A stretch of 64,000 nucleotides of DNA from Bretschneidera sinensis (Eukaryota; Streptophyta; Magnoliopsida; Brassicales; Akaniaceae): the NCBI GenBank assembly GCA_023935145.1, contig CM043700.1, positions 107,634,400 through 107,698,399 of the forward strand. The letters are read 5' to 3'. The position numbers were made by a program, and so were the translations under genes. The first letter of the stretch is position 1, and each line of letters starts with the position of its first letter. Below are positions 11,661 through 23,385 of this stretch, in pieces. A model generated the notes under the pieces. It was not told the DNA's origin. It did not search any database and was given only the letters and a program-made list of their open reading frames with translations.

Positions 11661-11665
11661 AATTG

Positions 11666-12211
11666 TCAAGTTAGCTTTTTCGATGGAGCTTGTTTACTCT
11701 TGGTCAAGAAGGAGCTACCATTTGCAGCATCTATATTGGTATGAGTTTTATTATTTTATTACCTTCCTTCAACATCTGTACAACTTTTAATGCTTCTCTA
11801 AAGCATATTGTCTTAACTATCACTTGTTTTGATTTATTTGAAGCATGTGTCCTATTGAATGTATATATAAAACTAATGTTATGTGGTAAAAATTTTATGT
11901 ACTTTGTGGACTTGAAGTAATTATTGAGCAACTAAAGAAAAAAATTCTTGATCAAGTGACCATAGGATTGATCATTTATTTCAGCCCTATCTCAAGAAAA
12001 TTCTTGACTTCGTTAATGTTTTTAAAGACAGTGTTAAGACAGGACGCGTGTGTTTCAAGTTGAGGTGTAAGTAAAAATGCTTCAAGGCATTAAAATTTGG
12101 GCGAGACACCTAAAAGGCGTATGCTCAACCATAAAATGTTTGCCTTTATGCCCTACAATTCCAAGCATATGCTTAAGAGGAGGAAACAAAATGGCTTTGT
12201 TAAATGGTATC
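11666..12211. other. Spacer between two retrotransposons, no gene seen
   Basis: AT-rich remnant continuing the target of the CRM-like insertion. Both-strand frames at 11690-11931 are low-complexity and match nothing I recognise. Confidence 0.4.
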
Positions 12212-12216
12212 GACAA

Positions 12217-12532
12217 TGTACCCTTACCTATTTTTTAGATAAAAGTAAACAAGAAAATTGAAAAATTAATTGGGTTGCTTCGAGGGAACTTAGACCTCCA
12301 ATACTCAACACAAAGGCTAATTGGATAAAATGATGAAGATGCTTTTTTTATTATTATGATGTCTCTTATACAGACATTAATTCAATAGCTAATTGCAACA
12401 AAATAGAAGCAGTTACAACAACTCCTAGACTAACTAAAACTGAACTGAAAAATAGGAAACAACCAACAGAAAATTTATCCAAAATTCAAACTAAGAAGAC
12501 TTATTTTAACTAACTTATTTTTTCTGTAATAT
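12217..12532 (-). repeat. 3' LTR of gag-only element
   Basis: 316 bp, plus-strand start TGTACCCTTACC. Its inner edge abuts the G-run polypurine tract. Confidence 0.8.
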
Positions 12533-12533
12533 T

Positions 12534-12545
12534 CCCCCCCCCCCT
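12534..12545 (-). promoter_or_regulatory. Polypurine tract of gag-only element
   Basis: Minus-strand run of about 11 G flanked by A, next to the 3' LTR. Confidence 0.7.
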
Positions 12546-12562
12546 AAATTTTGCCCTTGTCC

Positions 12563-13380
12563 TTAAGGGTCATGTCTAGAATTGTTCTTTGATAAAATAT
12601 CGAGAATCCTTACAATTTTCTCATCAATTTTCATTTCCACATCTTCATCGTTATCCTCTAGTCTCGTTTGAATTAGGAACAACTTCTTACAATGATGCCC
12701 TAGGGTAAAATTTTCATTGCACCTAAAACAAAGTCTATTTCTTTTTCGTTCATTTAGCTCCTCTCTAGTCATTTTATTCATTGGTTTCGTGGAAGAATTT
12801 ATGGTAATTGCACTGAGAGATAGAGAACCATCCCTAGGAACAAGTGGAGTTGCTCTTTGGGTAGAAAGATCTATTTCTTCATAAAAATGAGCCAATCTAA
12901 TAACTAATGACAAAGTAATGGATCTGTTAGCCTGTACATCAATATGAATTGTATCACATAAACCACTAATGAAATAATGACCAGATTTAGCAAGCAATTT
13001 CTTGAATCTAGTTTGATATTCTTGTATAGTACCAATTTGTTGCAGCTCGGTTAGTTCTCCGAAAAAAATCTAAGAACTGGTTAGGACTATATTGAGAGTG
13101 AAGCCCTTCTCTAAAAACATCCCAGGTGATGGAAACCATTTCTTGTTTCAACAATTGATACTATAATTGTGCATCACCCTTTAGGTGGAATGAGGCCAAA
13201 GAGATACGATCAACAGTTGGGGTCTCATGAATTTAGAAGAACTGTCCAGCTCTACATGACCAACTAGTTGGGTCTTTTACACCATTAAAGTGAGGAAAAT
13301 CTAACTTCACAGATTTAGGTATATAAGGGCCAGTGGCATAATCGAATTGAGAGTTTCTCAATGAAAGTGACTCCAGTACT
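12563..13380 (-). pseudogene. gag: gag of gag-only element
   Basis: Decayed Ty3/gypsy gag. N-terminal capsid words are readable across stops: LDFPHFNGVKDP near 13305, then ISLASFHLKGDAQL near 13210, then ITWDVFREGLHSQY near 13125. The open C-terminal 144 codons (12997-12563) carry HYFISGLCDTIHIDVQANR and the zinc knuckle CFRCNENFTLGHHCKK near 12726, ending DILSKNNSRHDP. The knuckle has the plant-gypsy spacing (C-x2-C...GHxC). A frameshift and stops near 13060 and 13235 separate the halves. The zinc-knuckle type resembles that of element A's gag. Confidence 0.82.
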
Positions 13381-13416
13381 TTCTCAGGCTATCCACTCGT
13401 TGATCCATCGCCAAGC

Positions 13417-13428
13417 TTTGATACCACT
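13417..13428 (-). promoter_or_regulatory. Primer binding site of gag-only element
   Basis: Minus-strand TGGTATCAAAGC, a common plant tRNA-Met-type primer site, 13 bases inside the 5' LTR. Confidence 0.7.
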
Positions 13429-13441
13429 TTGGAATTGGAAA

Positions 13442-13758
13442 TGTATCTTTACCTATTTTTTTTAGATAAATGTGAACAAGAAAGTTTAAAAATTAATTGG
13501 GTTGTTTTGAGGGAACTCAGACCTCTAATACTCAACACAAAGATTGATTCGATAAAATGATCAATATACCTTTTTGTTATTCAGATATCTCTTATATATA
13601 CTTAATTACAATAGCTAATTGCAAAAAAAATAGGACCAGTTACAACAACTTCTAGACTAACTCAGACTAAGCTAAAAAATATGAAACACCCAACAGAAAA
13701 TTTATCCAAAATTCAAACTAAAAAGACTTATTTTAACAAACTTATTTTGACTTCAACA
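13442..13758 (-). repeat. 5' LTR of gag-only element
   Basis: 317 bp, similar to 12217-12532; shared words include AATTAATTGGGTTG and ACAGAAAATTTATCC. Plus-strand start is TGTATCTTTACC. Confidence 0.8.
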
Positions 13759-14603
13759 TTAAAGTAGAAGCTTTCAACAGTTCATGCATGGCTGCTGAGG
13801 TGAGTTAGATCGACAAACAAAAATCACATATCAACAAGTAAAAGTTTTCACATATAAAATAAAACTGATGATATTGAAAGAAGAAGCAAAAATGAAAAAG
13901 TTTCTTGCAATAATATGAGAAAAGGACGAGAACTTTTGTGTTTTGTAGAGAAAACATGTTAAAGAGAGACATGAAAAAGTAGAAAAGGAAAATGAAAGGA
14001 ATAAGAAATGAAAAGAAATGATATCGAAAAGAAGTTCAATATGGGTTATGCAGTCTGAAATGAGAATAGAAAAGTGCTTACTTTTTTTTTAAGTTGGCCC
14101 ACGTTAAGATGCTATGGGCAAATCTTATCAAGTTAGAATGAATAAGGTGGAACTTATCTCTCTCGCCTCCAATGAATACCTCATATTCCCCCTTTCTATC
14201 TCGCTTTATATACCCTTCTCCCCTAGCACACCAACAAATTTTAATCATAACTTCTCTCTTGCCATGATGTTTTCTAATATCAGTACCTTTGAAACCACAA
14301 TTTCTTACAAGCAAAAACTTCTTCAATCATCTCACCATATCTTTTTTTCGTCCTAGATTGATGAACTTCAATTGGCCTAGGAAGATATCACTTTTCCTCC
14401 TCCATTTAATCAATTATCCCCCATCTCTTCCACCTCTTTATCAAATCTTTCAAGTCTTAATCTTTCTTCTACAAATCAACAACACATATATGAGCCCTAA
14501 AATTAATATATTCATTAAACTTATGGGTCACCCACCTTCATTCATTAATCGTCATCCAAAATAAAAAGATTATGGATAACACAACATGATTTTATTATTA
14601 GTG
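13759..14603. other. No recognisable feature
   Basis: AT-rich and purine-rich sequence. Overlapping frames on both strands at 14078-14564 are unlike any family I know and lack convincing structure. Target region of element A. Confidence 0.4.
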
Positions 14604-14608
14604 ATCTT

Positions 14609-15073
14609 TGATAGGAATTCAACTCACACTAACCAGGAACCTATAACACTAGAACTAGAATTGATAGCAGCAACAAGAGCACAACTGCCAGTGGAGCAAT
14701 GACAACTGAAGAAAGGAACTCGAGGAGATCAACAGTCCCTAGAAGGGTGAGGAAAGCTCCTAAATGGACTAGTGACTACATTCTCTAAGGCTACCAAGAA
14801 AGAAAACCAAGAAGTTAGTTCATTCTGTTACAAGGTTGTTAGTAGTCAGTTACTATAATTAGTTAATGTTCTTGATTATAACTGTAAACAGATGGTAGAC
14901 TAAGCCATTGAGATATAAAAAGAAAATGTAATTCATAGTAGAATCATTAATGAATAAACTGAATTTTCTTCTCTCTCTACAATCTTATTCTTTGTCTCTA
15001 TTCTCCCCTATTAGGAGTTGTCCACTAGTTTACAATTAATGAAAACTAGAGCCTATATACTAGTGCTCCATCA
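14609..15073 (+). repeat. 5' LTR of element A
   Basis: 465 bp, TGATAGGAATTC...GCTCCATCA. It carries a copy of the last pol codons (AACCTATAACACTAGAA...), as expected when pol overlaps the LTR. Confidence 0.85.
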
Positions 15074-15090
15074 TTGGTGCTTTCATCGAT
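15074..15090 (+). promoter_or_regulatory. Primer binding site candidate of element A
   Basis: TTGGTGCTTTCATCGAT immediately after the 5' LTR, a word commonly found at this place in plant chromoviruses. The matching tRNA was not determined. Confidence 0.55.
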
Positions 15091-15130
15091 CTCTCAGACC
15101 ATTTTCACTACAGTAATTCCATTCTCCACC

Positions 15131-16060
15131 ATGGCTAAGGGTACTAGATTTCAGAATTTGGATGAACAACTTAAAACTCATAATGATTAACTTAAAACCT
15201 TGCAACAATTTCAGAAAGAACAATATCAAGAAACTGTTGAATTCGAGAAAGATTTCAAAGCTTTCTTAGCTACAGTTGATTCCAGAATTGAGGCTTTACA
15301 AATTCATCAGCAATCTATAGCTCCTGCATCTTTCCAAATAAGTATGGAGGAGAATCCATCAACCTCAACAGCTACACAACCATTTCAATCCATGAGATTG
15401 GATTATCATCAAACCTCAGATGATCAAAGAGTTGTTATAGCCTCTTTTTATATTGAGGATCATGCATTGTCATGGTACTAGTGGATGCACAATAATGGTT
15501 TAATTCACAATTGGAAACAATTCTTAGAAGCACTGCAATTAAGGTTTGATTCTTCTACCTTTGATGATTATCCTCAAGCTTTGTCCAAATTAACTTAAGA
15601 ATCTACTATGACTGACTATCAATCAAAGTTTGAGATGCTCTCAAATAAAGTTCATGGTTTGCAAGAATCATTCTTGATTAGTTTTTTCATATCAGGTCTT
15701 AAACCTAAATTAAAAAGAGAGTTATTAGTAGTTTAACCCTCCTTAATCCAAGCAATGGCTTTGGCTCGTTTGCAAGAGGATAAGTTTAAGGATCTAAGGC
15801 AATCTTTCAGGAACTAGTGCCAAAGAGGTCCAATGGCTCCGAGTTTTTTAAAGACCCCTAAATGCTAAGCTAGTCCAAGCTCTAGTTACCACCATCAGAA
15901 AATTAAGATGTACTAAGATGCAAGATAGAAGGGAAAAAAAGGTTGTGTTATAATTATGATGAAAAGTATTCTAGAAACCATAACTGTAAAGAGACACTTC
16001 TTCTTGATGGTAGGAGAAGCAGAAGATGAAGATATGTTAGCATTGCCTTAACCAAAAAAA
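15131..16060 (+). pseudogene. gag: gag of element A
   Basis: Starts at ATG 15131 (MAKGTRFQNLDEQLK) after the primer site, with a stop after 18 codons. The capsid region reads ASFYIEDHALSWY (15443), WKQFLEALQLRFDSS (about 15514) and FISGLKPKLKRELL (about 15688). The zinc knuckle is degraded (LCYNYDEKYSRNHNC near 15942: the second Cys is Tyr and the His is Asn). Several stops interrupt a mostly single frame. It would have packaged the RNA; it cannot now. Confidence 0.8.
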
Positions 16061-16420
16061 CAAGAAGAATCCAAGGACACAGTTTTAGTAGGCCAAATAA
16101 GTCCAAGAACCATTAGACTTACTGGTACTTATGGTAAACACCAACTGCAAGTGGTCATTGATAGTGGTAGTACCTATAATTTCATTCAAAAAGGATAGTT
16201 GTCAAGTTATCTTTACCAATTCTTCCAGTTAAACCATTTAAGCTTTATATGGGAAATAAAGATAATCTCAGTTATACTAAAAAATGCACTGGTATGGCCC
16301 TAAGCCTTTAAGGAAAATTTTTTTTAGTAGATCTCTTCCTTCTCCCTATACAAGGTGCTGAAGTAGTCCTAGGAATTCAATGGTTAGAGTTACTGGGACC
16401 TAGAGTACAATAATTTGAGT
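16061..16420 (+). pseudogene. Protease of element A
   Basis: Contains the aspartic protease signature LQVVIDSGSTYNFIQK at about 16144 and AEVVLGIQWLELLGP near 16360, the usual LG.WL region closing the domain. Stops and a frameshift near 16198 break it. Confidence 0.75.
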
Positions 16421-16599
16421 ATGTAATTTCATTGGCAAGGCAAACTAATTCAATTACAAGGGGAGCTCAGTCACATAAGATCCATTACACATGAGGAGCC
16501 TAAAGAAACTACCTAAATGAGCAGGTATTGTATCTTTTTACCATTTAGTAGCCTATATTATACTAGCACAACTACCAGGAACCAGAGAATAATTACCTG

Positions 16600-17097
16600 A
16601 GGAGGTGATAGACTTACTACAATAATTTGAGTCTCTTTTCAAATAACCAAACCAACTACCTCCATCTAGAACCTTTGATCATCAGATCTACTTGATTCTT
16701 GGTTCTACCCTTGTAAATGTAAAACCTTACAGGTACCCCCATTTTTAGAAAACAGAAATAGAAAATTTGGTTTCAGAAATGCTACAAACAGGAATAATTA
16801 GACCAAGTCACAACCTCTTTTCCTTTCCTGTACTTTTGGTCAAGAAAAAATATGGCTCTCGAAGGTTTTGTATTGATTATAGGGCTCTCAATACCATTAC
16901 AATCAATGACAGATTTCCAATACCAACAATTAATGAGCTCCTAGATGAACTACATGGTGTAAAGCTATTTTCTAAGCTAGATTTAAGAGCTAGATATCAT
17001 CATATTAGGGTGGATCCTATTGACATCCACAAAGACAACATTTAGAACTCATCAAAGCCATTATGAGTTCGTAGGAATGCCTTTTGGACTCACCAAT
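16600..17097 (+). pseudogene. pol: Reverse transcriptase of element A, first part
   Basis: RT fingers and palm: [19 protein letters not shown] (about 16757), [20 protein letters not shown] (about 16862), [26 protein letters not shown] (about 16936). A stop lies at 17043 and the MPFGL-type segment is near 17080. It is cut at the B insertion: CCAAT at 17093-17097 reappears at 25297-25301, where RT resumes. Confidence 0.85.
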
Positions 17098-18965
17098 TAT
17101 AATACCCATAATCGTAAAGTAAGGGTAAAGAAGTAATTTAATAAATATGACATGAAATTAAAATAATATATATGAGAAGGATTTAATATTGAATAAAATA
17201 ATTCTTAAAAAAAAGATGCGTGAAGGCGTAGTTACAAAGAAAATGGAAAAAAAAGGAAAAAACGTGGCAGCAGGTGGCAACACCTACTGCCAAATGAAAG
17301 CTTAAGGTTGTTTACATGTAAAACACATGCAAACCTGCGTGGTAGCTTGAGAATTTGGAGGGGGGTAAAAAGGTGCTGAAATTTTTTTTTGCATGTATAT
17401 ATATAGAATTTTTCCTTTACTTTAGGAAATCTTTGGTTTTCTCCTTCCCTCAATTCAAACTTCTCTTTTTCTCTAACCACTTAGGGACTGAAAGAAAGGT
17501 TGAAAGAGAAAATTTTTGAAGGAGTTTACGAGAGAATTTTATAGAGAGTCAAGAGAAGCTCTAAGAAAAACAGAAGGTAATAACATGAAATTTATTTTTT
17601 GAAATTTTAGCATACATGAAATTTCAAGGAATTCAAAGTGAAAATTTTCAAAGGGTGTAAATTAGGAAGAATTGAAGAATAAATTATAAATTTAATATAA
17701 ATATTATATTAGGTGCTGATGATTAGTAACCGAGAGAAATTTCTGAGAGAAACGGGAAACGAATGAGGTGATCCACGGGTAGCTCTAAGTGCTACGTATG
17801 AGTTAGATTTACTTTAAGTAATCTAGATAAAAATGAAATATCTAGTGATAATATTAAAATAAATTATTAGCTTATGCTTTGGTGGTAGATAAAAATTTGA
17901 TTGATAGGTATAATATGAATATTGGACATGTAGAAAATTATTATGTGAAAATAAATATTATTAGAATAATGAGGCCATTTAATAATGATGGTGATAAATA
18001 AAATTATTGACGAGTAAAATTGATAAATTGATGTGATATATGAAAAGAAGAAAGTAGTGAAATTTATCAAGTAGAAATTTGAGGAAAGACAGGATAGCTA
18101 AATTTAGTATTTGAATTCATGTTGTTTTTATATTATTGTTCATATGCATACTTCGTATCATTGTTCATATGCATGTGTATAAAATAAATAAACCGGGAAG
18201 AGGCTGGTCTAATTGAAAAACCGTGATAGCCGGTATATGCTAGAAATTAATACCATGACAGCCAGTATATGCTGGAAAGAAAAGAACCGAGAGGGGGCCA
18301 GTCTAAGATAAAAACATGTCGACATGTGGGAAAACATTTCTTAATAATAATAACTTATGCATTGCATCTGTTTTAATTATTGATTGCATTACTGAAATGC
18401 TGATGTGTTGTGTGTTATTGTGAATTTATTTATAAATATATGAGTCTCACAGAGAGACAGTTATGGTGAGAAAGAAACATAGAAGTATGATATGATAGGA
18501 ACTATCTAAATGTTAGACTACATGCTATTATCCAGTCATGAGATACCAATGATTTAAATATAAAGGGGCTATTCATACAAAGTGGATACTTCTAGTAAAT
18601 TTAATTCATTGAGCTTGTGAAGCTCATCCCTATTGTACAATGATTTCAAGTAACAGACAAGACAACTAGTCTAGTGGGATGAGAGTAAGATGAAATTATT
18701 TTCTGTAAGCCACGTACGTGTTCATATCCTCAGACAAATGAGAAAATGAAATAAAAGAATTTATTTGTAAATATTCATGCATTTTACGTTGTATATTATG
18801 TTTAAGTTAATATCAGATTTATGTACCTCCCCTGTTTAGGGTTGAGGATTAAAGTAAAAAATTTTGTTAGTATTATTTTTATTGTTGCATATATGTGTTG
18901 TACTGGGATTTTCAAAATGTGATGACACCATCTCGGGGGTGGCCAACCTGGGATGGGTCGTTACA
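17098..18965 (+). repeat. 5' LTR of element B
   Basis: 1,868 bp. It starts TATAATACC (TG mutated to TA; the partner has TGTAGTACC) and ends GGTCGTTACA. It holds two tandem words of the type GACAGCC(A/G)GTATATGCT at about 18220-18280 and the perfect palindrome ACATGTCGACATGT at 18314. Confidence 0.88.
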
Positions 18966-18969
18966 ATTT

Positions 18970-18981
18970 TGGTATCAGAGC
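18970..18981 (+). promoter_or_regulatory. Primer binding site of element B
   Basis: TGGTATCAGAGC, tRNA-iMet type, four bases after the 5' LTR. Confidence 0.9.
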
Positions 18982-19084
18982 ATTAGGTTTTATGATTCTG
19001 TAGACTGCATAAAAAGTAAGAAAGTGGAAGATTAAAATAAATTATATTAAATAGTCTGAGGATGACATGTGGACGTGTTATAGC

Positions 19085-20220
19085 TAGAGTTAGAGTTGTT
19101 GATTTGAAAGGGCGTGGTAGGCCCCTAATATTTTTGACAAGTTGAAGTCGAGTCTAAATCTGTGGTTCCTATAAGGGAACGTGTTGACAGTATAATCAAT
19201 ATTAGTAAAGGTGTGAGAGAATCCGAAGTTGAAAGAGATGAGCTAAGAAAAGCTCTTACACATGCTCTTGAGAAAATGAATGTAACAGATGATAGAGTTG
19301 ATAGCTTATAGCATAGACTTGATAAACAGGCTAGAGTAGTGCTTGAGGTTTTTAATCTATTAATGATAGATGTTTAAAAAAGGAGAAAAGTGAGTTTATG
19401 CATGAGATGCATGGAGATATATTAAGCTGAATGCCTTATTGTTTAAAGGATTTATAAACCCTTTTAAGCTTGAGTTTGAGTGAGACATGTAGAGAGATTA
19501 TTGGATATTTTACCAACGACTGACAGGCAGAGGGTCGTCTTTGCTGCGTTCAAGTTAGAGAGAGAGGCCCTAGAATAGTGGGAGGATATTCTTCACAAGG
19601 TAAGCACAGATATTGATAGACCTGGAATAGGTTTAAGGAAGTTTTTCTTGATAGATACTTTCCTTATACCTCTAGAGCCTAACAAGATAGAGATTTTATT
19701 TATTTGGGTAAATGTATGGACTATGACTCAGTATGATATGAGATTGTGGCTTTTTCGAGGTTTGTAACAAAAATGGTAGACTTAGAGGAAAAGAAGTGTA
19801 AGAGGTTTATAGATGAACTATGTTTTAAGATTTGATCAAAACTATCTTACATAAGGTATATGAATTATGTGAGGTTAATGGATATAGCACTTCAGATTGA
19901 GAAGGATGTGAATGAATTTAGAAAAATGAGGAATTGGCGAAAGAAGTCAAGATTTTAGGAATCCAAAGGTGGTACCAGTATGAGTGTACAGGGTAGGAGA
20001 CCACCCAGAGGAGGCGTTCCTTGTCACAGGGAACTGAAGTACAGAGTCGGAGGCAAGCAGAATCCGTTACTTCTGTAGCTTAGAATACTATTGGTGGGAC
20101 CATTAGAGTTGGGAGACAGATTATGAGAACTAGGAGTCATGGTAGAGGAAGTAAGTATGCCACAAGAGGAAGTGGTAACCTAACGTATGATTGAGAAACA
20201 GAAGTTTGTCATAAATATAT
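19085..20220 (+). pseudogene. gag: gag of element B
   Basis: Heavily decayed capsid. Readable words are ILPTTDRQRVVFAAFKLERE near 19505, KFFLDRYFPYTSRA near 19636 and FSRFVTKMVDLEEKKCKRF near 19753. ALQIEKDVNEF follows near 19890. No intact zinc knuckle is seen. Order and spacing are those of Tekay/Del gag, but stops occur every 20-40 codons. Confidence 0.72.
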
Positions 20221-20259
20221 TCAGATAAAATGTTTATCCTAGAATTGTCGAAGTGCTTT

Positions 20260-20590
20260 ATGTGTAGAGAAGGTGGACATATCAATGTTGGTTGATCCTG
20301 GTGCAACCCATTCTTTTACATCCAGTATTCATATGAAGTCTGTTGAAGTATGTATTAGTGCTTTGATGCAAAATATTTTTATTGAAGTTCCCATTAGAGA
20401 TAGAGTGATAATCATAAATGTTTATAAGGGTTGTGTGATTCGTATCAGTGATAGAGAATCTGAAGCTGATTTATTACCTTTGAATATGATAGATCTTCAT
20501 TCGATTTTGGGAAAGAATTGGTTATTGACGTATTATGTCTGGGTTGATTGTTCCAGAAAGAATGTAGTGTTCAAGATATGGATATGAGGA
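20260..20590 (+). pseudogene. Protease of element B
   Basis: Open for 104 codons (20273-20587). It starts MDISMLVDPGATHSFTSS, the DPGA active-site form typical of Tekay/Del proteases. It continues to LLPLNMIDLHSILGKNWLL, the conserved MxxFDvILGMDWL-like region with changes. Active-site Asp is present. Confidence 0.82.
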
Positions 20591-20599
20591 GTTTAACTT

Positions 20600-21630
20600 T
20601 CAAAGAGAACATAAGATACTCTCGAACTATCCAATTTTGCTCCGACCACTAGGAGATGGTTGAAGAAGGGTTGTGAGGAGTATTTGACATACATAATGGA
20701 TTCTAAAAAGGAAAATAGGAAGTTAGAATAAATCTTAGTAGTGAAAAATTATTCTAATGTAATTCTTGATTAGTTGTCTAGGTTGCCTCCAAGTAGGGAG
20801 ATTAAATTCTCTATTGATGTGATACCAGGATCATCACATATATTTAATAGCACCCTACAGAATGATGCCAGTTGAATTGAGAGAGTTGAACGTACCATTT
20901 TAAGAATTTTTTGGATAAACAATTTATCGGACCTAATGTGTTTGGAGAGCCCCTGTGTTGTCCGTGAAGAAGGAAGATGGAACGATAAGAGTGTGTATAG
21001 ACTACAGATAGTTGAATAAGAACAAATACATTTTTCCTAGGATAAATAAATTTCTTTTGAGCAGTGCAAGGAGTAAGAGCGTTTTCTAAGATAAACCTAA
21101 TATCAGGTTATCACCAATTGAGGACAGAGAAGGGAGACGTGATAAAGACTGCTTTTAGGACATGTTATGTCATAAGCTTTTTGTGATGTCATTTGGATTA
21201 ACTAATGTTCCAGAAACATTCATGGACTTGATGAATAGAGTGTTTAAACTATATCTTAACAAGTTTATGGTTGTATTTGACTTTCTAATATAATCTAAGA
21301 AGGAAGAACAACATCGAAACATTAGATAGTGCGTTGGAGATTCTGAGGAGAGAGAAATTATATGCAAAGTTCTCTAAGTGTGAGTGTTGGCAGAATGAAA
21401 TAACTTTCTTGGAACACGTGATATCGGGAAATGGCATAACAGTTGATCCACAAAAGGTAGAGGCAATGTTAAGTTGGGAGAGACCAACTAATATGGCTGA
21501 GATTAGAATTTTATTGGGGTTAACTGGTTATTATAGAAGATTCTTTCAGAAATTTTCTATTATTATAATACCATTGAATAGACTGACCAGGAAAGAGGTG
21601 AGATTTGTATGGTGAGGGAAGTGTGAGAAA
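20600..21630 (+). pseudogene. pol: Reverse transcriptase of element B
   Basis: The N-terminal part is readable only in scraps (KEDGTIRVCIDYRXL-like near 20970, frames shifting). The catalytic box region near 21261-21290 reads [10 protein letters not shown], so the double-Asp is lost. The C-terminal part is open at 21334-21615: EILRREKLYAKFSKCECW, VISGNGITVDPQKVEAML, then LLGLTGYYRRFFQKFS. It cannot be catalytically active. Confidence 0.8.
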
Positions 21631-22060
21631 AATTTTCCAATTAATAAAGGAGAAATTAACTACAGCTCCAGTATTGGTGTTTCCTTCTGGTGATGAAAGA
21701 TTTGTGGTGTATAGTGATGCATCACATCAATGATTGGGATATGTGTAATATAGGAAAGATGTGGCCTATACTTCTAGGCAATTGAAGATTCATGATAGAA
21801 ATTATCCTACTTATGACTTAGAGTTGGCTGCTATAGTGTTTACTTTAAAGATTGGAGACATCATTTGTATGGAGCCACTTGTGAGATATTCATAGGTTAT
21901 AAGAGTTTGACATACTTACCTACCTAGAGAGAGTTAAATTTGAGGCAAAAATTGTGGATGGAGCTAATTTGTAACTATGATTGTACAATTCATTATCATA
22001 TAGAAAATGCGAAGGTGATAGTTGATGCATTGAGTAGAATGTCTACAAGAATGTTAATTG
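21630..22060 (+). pseudogene. RNase H of element B
   Basis: KLTTAPVLVFPSGDERFVVY, then SDASHQ near 21717 (catalytic Asp region), a stop, then [20 protein letters not shown] with ELAAIVF near 21765-21843. IHYHIENAKVIVDALSRM near 21990 closes the domain. Stops and frameshifts throughout. Confidence 0.78.
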
Positions 22061-22099
22061 CTATTGGGAGTCTTGATGTGAAATTGATGATAGATTTAA

Positions 22100-22990
22100 A
22101 AGAAATAAGAATGAAGTTGAATATCAGTGATAGATGATAATGGTTAATGAATATGGTTATACAGTCATCCATAGTAAAATGCTTTACAGATGCAAGGTAG
22201 AGATGAAGAGATAGAAAAGATTAAGCATTGAGTGCTTACTAGAAAGCAATATGAGTTCAAAATTTGAAATGATGGTATTCTGTGATTCTGTTCTTGGAAC
22301 ATAGAAATAGTGTTCCCAATAATGCGGAGTTGAGAAAAGAGATAATGAGGGAGGCACATGAGGATGTAGATTTGATGTAATCAAGTAACAATAAGATGTA
22401 TAGAGGATTGAGATAGAATTTTTGGTGGTCAAGATTGAATAAGGATATAGCTGTGATTGTGATATTGTATGGAGCACTATGAAGCATAGTGTCAAATAGA
22501 GATGCTAGATTTACATCTTGGTTTTGGAGAGGCTTTCAGAAAGCCACAGGTACACAATTACAATTTAATAAAAATTTTCATGCTTAGACAAAAAGGATTA
22601 TTAGAGTACTAGAGAATATGTTAAGGGCAAATATGATGAGTTTTTCAGTAAGTTGGGATGCTCACATGCCATTGATTGAAATTGCTTATAATAATAAGTA
22701 TCAAATTAGAATTGGGATGGCGCCGATTGAGACATTGTATGGTAGGAGGTGTAGAAATCATATATGTTGGGAAGAAATGGGAGAGAAAAATGTATCTGGT
22801 CCATCAATTATTTAGTTTACAACTAAGATGATCAAATTGGTTAGAGAGAACCATAAACCAGCACAGAGTAGATTGAATAGCTATGCTGATACTAAGAGAA
22901 GACCTCTTGAGTTTCAAGTAGGTGATTGGGTGTATTGAAAAATATCTCAATGAAAAGGTGTATTGAGATTTAAACAAGAAAGGAAAGCTA
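22100..22990 (+). pseudogene. int: Integrase of element B
   Basis: Very degraded. The zinc-binding segment near 22330-22490 is only traceable in part. The core is traceable at 22618-22815: WDAHMPLIEIAYNNKYQIRI and GMAPIETLYGRRCRNHICWE, the conserved W--LP--EFAYN / G-aP-E-LYGR-CR-P-cW stretch downstream of the catalytic Glu. The DDE residues themselves are not recoverable with confidence. It then runs SRLNSYADTKRRPLEFQVGD near 22869-22925. Confidence 0.72.
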
Positions 22991-23345
22991 AATCCGAGGT
23001 ATGTGGGACCCTATGAAGTTGTTGAGAAAGTTGGGCTAGTTGTGAGTAGCCTGGATATGCCTCCAAAATTAAAACAGTTATATAATGTATTTCATGTTTC
23101 ACTTTTAAGAAAGTGTTTACATGATGAATATTATAATATTTCGAGCTAAGCTATAGAAATTCAGAAAGATTGGGCTTATATACAAGTACCAGTGAGAATT
23201 TTAGACAAAAAGAATAAATCTTGTATAGTAAAATAATTGCATTAGTTTAAGTTCTGTGGTGGAATAAGGATGTTGAAGAGATTACATGAAAGTGTGAAAC
23301 AATTATGAAGAAATATTATTCACATTTGTTTCTAGAGTAAAGTAA
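22991..23345 (+). pseudogene. Integrase tail and chromodomain of element B
   Basis: LNPRYVGPYEVVEKVGL near 22990 is the GPY/F module, followed by LYNVFHVSLLRKC near 23077. The chromodomain follows in two frames: PVRILDKKNKSCIVK near 23190, then, frameshifted, WWNKDVEEITWKCETIMKK and YYSHLF near 23261-23332. The E-TW helix identifies the domain. A sequence like TTTCGAGGACGAAATTTTTA follows, as usual just before the polypurine tract in this lineage. Confidence 0.78.
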
Positions 23346-23370
23346 GAAAATTTCGAGGACGAAATTTTTA

Positions 23371-23385
23371 TAAGGTGGGTAGATA
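23371..23385 (+). promoter_or_regulatory. Polypurine tract of element B
   Basis: TAAGGTGGGTAGATA abutting the 3' LTR. Confidence 0.7.

Larger units (their letters stand above)
12217..13758 (-). mobile_element. Small gag-only LTR retrotransposon (TR-GAG-like)
   Basis: Two similar terminal repeats of 316 and 317 bp (12217-12532 and 13442-13758) flank only about 0.9 kb. That interior has a primer site (13417-13428), one gag gene and a G-rich polypurine tract (12534-12545), all on the minus strand. No protease, RT or integrase is present. This matches the non-autonomous class with terminal repeats plus gag (TR-GAG), mobilised in trans by Ty3/gypsy relatives. An internal deletion of a full element is the alternative. 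I did not find a matching target duplication (flanks GACAA and TTAAA). Confidence 0.78.

Noticed and set aside
14078..14564. Three overlapping 80-90-codon frames
   Set aside because: Serine/phenylalanine/leucine-rich, on both strands, no motif; random openness in low-stop sequence.
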